Made by a program: the position numbers and the translations under genes. Under the pieces are notes generated by a model that was not told where the DNA came from, did not search any database, and was given only the letters and a program-made list of their open reading frames with translations. Of a stretch of DNA of 8,715 nt, positions 7,731 through 8,715 are shown piece by piece (position 1 is the stretch's first letter; every line of letters starts with the position of its first letter). This DNA comes from Rhodospirillales bacterium (GTDB lineage: Bacteria; Pseudomonadota; Alphaproteobacteria; Rhodospirillales_A; Casp-alpha2): positions 1 to 8,715 of the forward strand of contig JAESSX010000093.1 of NCBI GenBank assembly GCA_016763915.1. The letters run 5' to 3'.

Positions 7731-8321
7731 ATGGACATCGCCCAACAACGAAACGAGGCCGTGGTCGGGACCATCGCAGAAATCCGCGCCATCGAACAAG
7801 CCCAAGGCGTCACCCCGGCGGCGTTGGAGGCCATCAAGGGGGTGCTGTTGAAACTGGCAGCGCGGCGCGAGTTGTTCCCCGAGGACCATTTCCCGGTCGG
7901 CGCGGACGACGGCAACGGCGTGGTCTATCGCCTCAGCGAGGACGACGACCACCGTTTCGCCCTCTATGCATCGACCGCGCTTCCTGGAAAGGATGTATAT
8001 CCCCATAATCACACCACCTGGGCGGTGATCGTCGGGGTCCACGGGGATGAACGTAACATCTTCTACGAACGGACGGATGACGGCGCTAAACAAGGGATTG
8101 GCCAGGTTCGCCAGACCAAGAAATTCACCGTTTCGTTCGGCAACGGGGTCACGCTGATGCCTGAGGATATTCACTCAATACACGTCACAGGAGGTCAAAA
8201 AACAGTGCATCTACACATGTATGGGTTGGCGCTCGAACAACTGCACGAACGGGTCATGTACAACACGCAAGCCGGCACCTACAAGGTCTTCCCGGCGACG
8301 CAGAACATCAAACAGGCGTGA
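7731..8321 (+). CDS. cysteine-dioxygenase-like cupin (thiol dioxygenase family candidate)
   Basis: The 196-residue soluble protein has the layout of cysteine and 3-mercaptopropionate dioxygenases, which use a mononuclear Fe(II) held by three His to oxidise a thiol to a sulfinic acid. Iron ligands would be His92 and His94 (PHNHTTWAVIVG) and His148 (PEDIHSIHV). The Ser-His-Tyr relay of these enzymes appears as His160-His162-Tyr164 (TVHLHMYG), so the Ser is replaced. The position of the crosslinked Cys93 of mammalian cysteine dioxygenase is Val99 by spacing, so no Cys-Tyr cofactor is expected. An N-terminal helical part (1-50) precedes the barrel, and the tail GTYKVFPATQNI closes it. The thiol substrate is unknown; a non-sulfur role is possible because the relay is altered. 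It sits directly between the hydro-lyase and a rhodanese gene, 8 bases from the latter. Confidence 0.8.
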   Translation: MDIAQQRNEAVVGTIAEIRAIEQAQGVTPAALEAIKGVLLKLAARRELFPEDHFPVGADDGNGVVYRLSEDDDHRFALYASTALPGKDVYPHNHTTWAVIVGVHGDERNIFYERTDDGAKQGIGQVRQTKKFTVSFGNGVTLMPEDIHSIHVTGGQKTVHLHMYGLALEQLHERVMYNTQAGTYKVFPATQNIKQA

Positions 8322-8329
8322 GGAAAAGA

Positions 8330-8715
8330 ATGCATACTTCCGGCCCCAAAACCCTTTCCGCCGCCGAGGTCAGGGAACTGATCGTTTCCGGCTCGGAACT
8401 GGCGTTGCTCGACCTGCGCGAGGAAGGCACCTTCGGCGACGGCCATCTGTTGTTCGCCGTGCCGCTGCCCCTGAGCCGCCTGGAATTCCTCGTCGACGAC
8501 CTTGTGCCGCGGCGCGATGTGCCGATCGTGTTGTGTGCCGGCGGCGACGGCGACGATGACCTGATCACGCGCGGCGCGGAACGCCTGGCGCGTTTCGGCT
8601 ATACGGACGTTTCCACTCTCGACGGCGGGCTTGCGGGCTGGGCCGAGGCCGGGCTCGAGGTCTTCAGCGGCGTCAACGTGCCGTCGAAGGCGTTCGGCGA
8701 GGTCATCGAAACCCG
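8330..8715 (+). CDS. rhodanese-like sulfurtransferase, N-terminal part (runs off the window)
   Basis: ATG 8330, with AGGAAA nine to four bases before it, opens a frame of 128 codons to the window end without a stop. Residues 8-115 form one rhodanese domain: LSAAEVRELI, LALLDLREEGTFGDGHL, the Cys69 loop IVLCAGGDGDDD, LARFGYTDVSTLDGGLAGW. The active loop lacks the Arg usually seen after the catalytic Cys, so transfer activity of this domain is uncertain. The following SGVNVPSKAFGEVIET suggests the protein continues, probably with more rhodanese domains as in multi-domain members of about 500 residues; that is inference. Rhodaneses move sulfane sulfur and often accompany thiol dioxygenases, which fits its place 8 bases behind the cupin gene in the operon. 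Confidence 0.83.
   Translation, partial: MHTSGPKTLSAAEVRELIVSGSELALLDLREEGTFGDGHLLFAVPLPLSRLEFLVDDLVPRRDVPIVLCAGGDGDDDLITRGAERLARFGYTDVSTLDGGLAGWAEAGLEVFSGVNVPSKAFGEVIET

Noticed and set aside
7155..8174. Minus-strand 339-codon open frame
   Set aside because: It lies antisense across three confident plus-strand genes and shows no domain.

Overview
The window is high-GC DNA (GC-rich third codon positions throughout the genes) with a typical proteobacterial gene set. The inorganic pyrophosphatase, the chemoreceptor signalling domain and the HisKA kinase resemble alphaproteobacterial (Rhodospirillales-like) proteins. That placement is inferred from protein style only; there is no rRNA or other taxonomic marker here.

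Left part (1-3289). The window opens in the last 64 codons of an MFS-type transporter on the plus strand. It converges tail to tail, with a 20-base gap, on a membrane histidine kinase gene on the minus strand (1745 to 216). The kinase frame carries two in-frame stops (TAA and TAG, 1530-1541), yet clear coding continues on both sides in the same frame, so the gene looks recently broken or recoded. After a 237-base gap come two minus-strand genes, a NiCoT/UreH-like nickel/cobalt permease (3289 to 2576) and the family I inorganic pyrophosphatase ppa (2519 to 1983), 56 bases apart and possibly co-transcribed.

Middle (3290-4758). A 430-base AT-rich stretch without a convincing gene precedes an odd short chemoreceptor (3720-4448). 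It has one N-terminal hydrophobic segment joined directly to the cytoplasmic signalling hairpin, with no sensor domain, second membrane segment or HAMP. It ends in a perfect 14-bp stem rho-independent terminator. The 310-base gap that follows also holds a short sequence resembling an insertion-sequence end and a palindromic operator candidate.

Right part (4759-8715). A tight plus-strand operon encodes a class III (CaiB/BaiF) CoA-transferase, the large and small subunits of an aconitase/isopropylmalate-isomerase-type hydro-lyase, a cysteine-dioxygenase-like cupin, and the start of a rhodanese-family protein that runs off the window. Gaps are 3, -4, 0 and 8 bases. This is the most interesting part. 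A CoA-transferase, a [4Fe-4S] hydro-lyase with unusual active-site sequences, a thiol-dioxygenase-type cupin and a rhodanese suggest a catabolic route for a dicarboxylic or sulfur-containing organic acid. The substrate cannot be read from the sequence.
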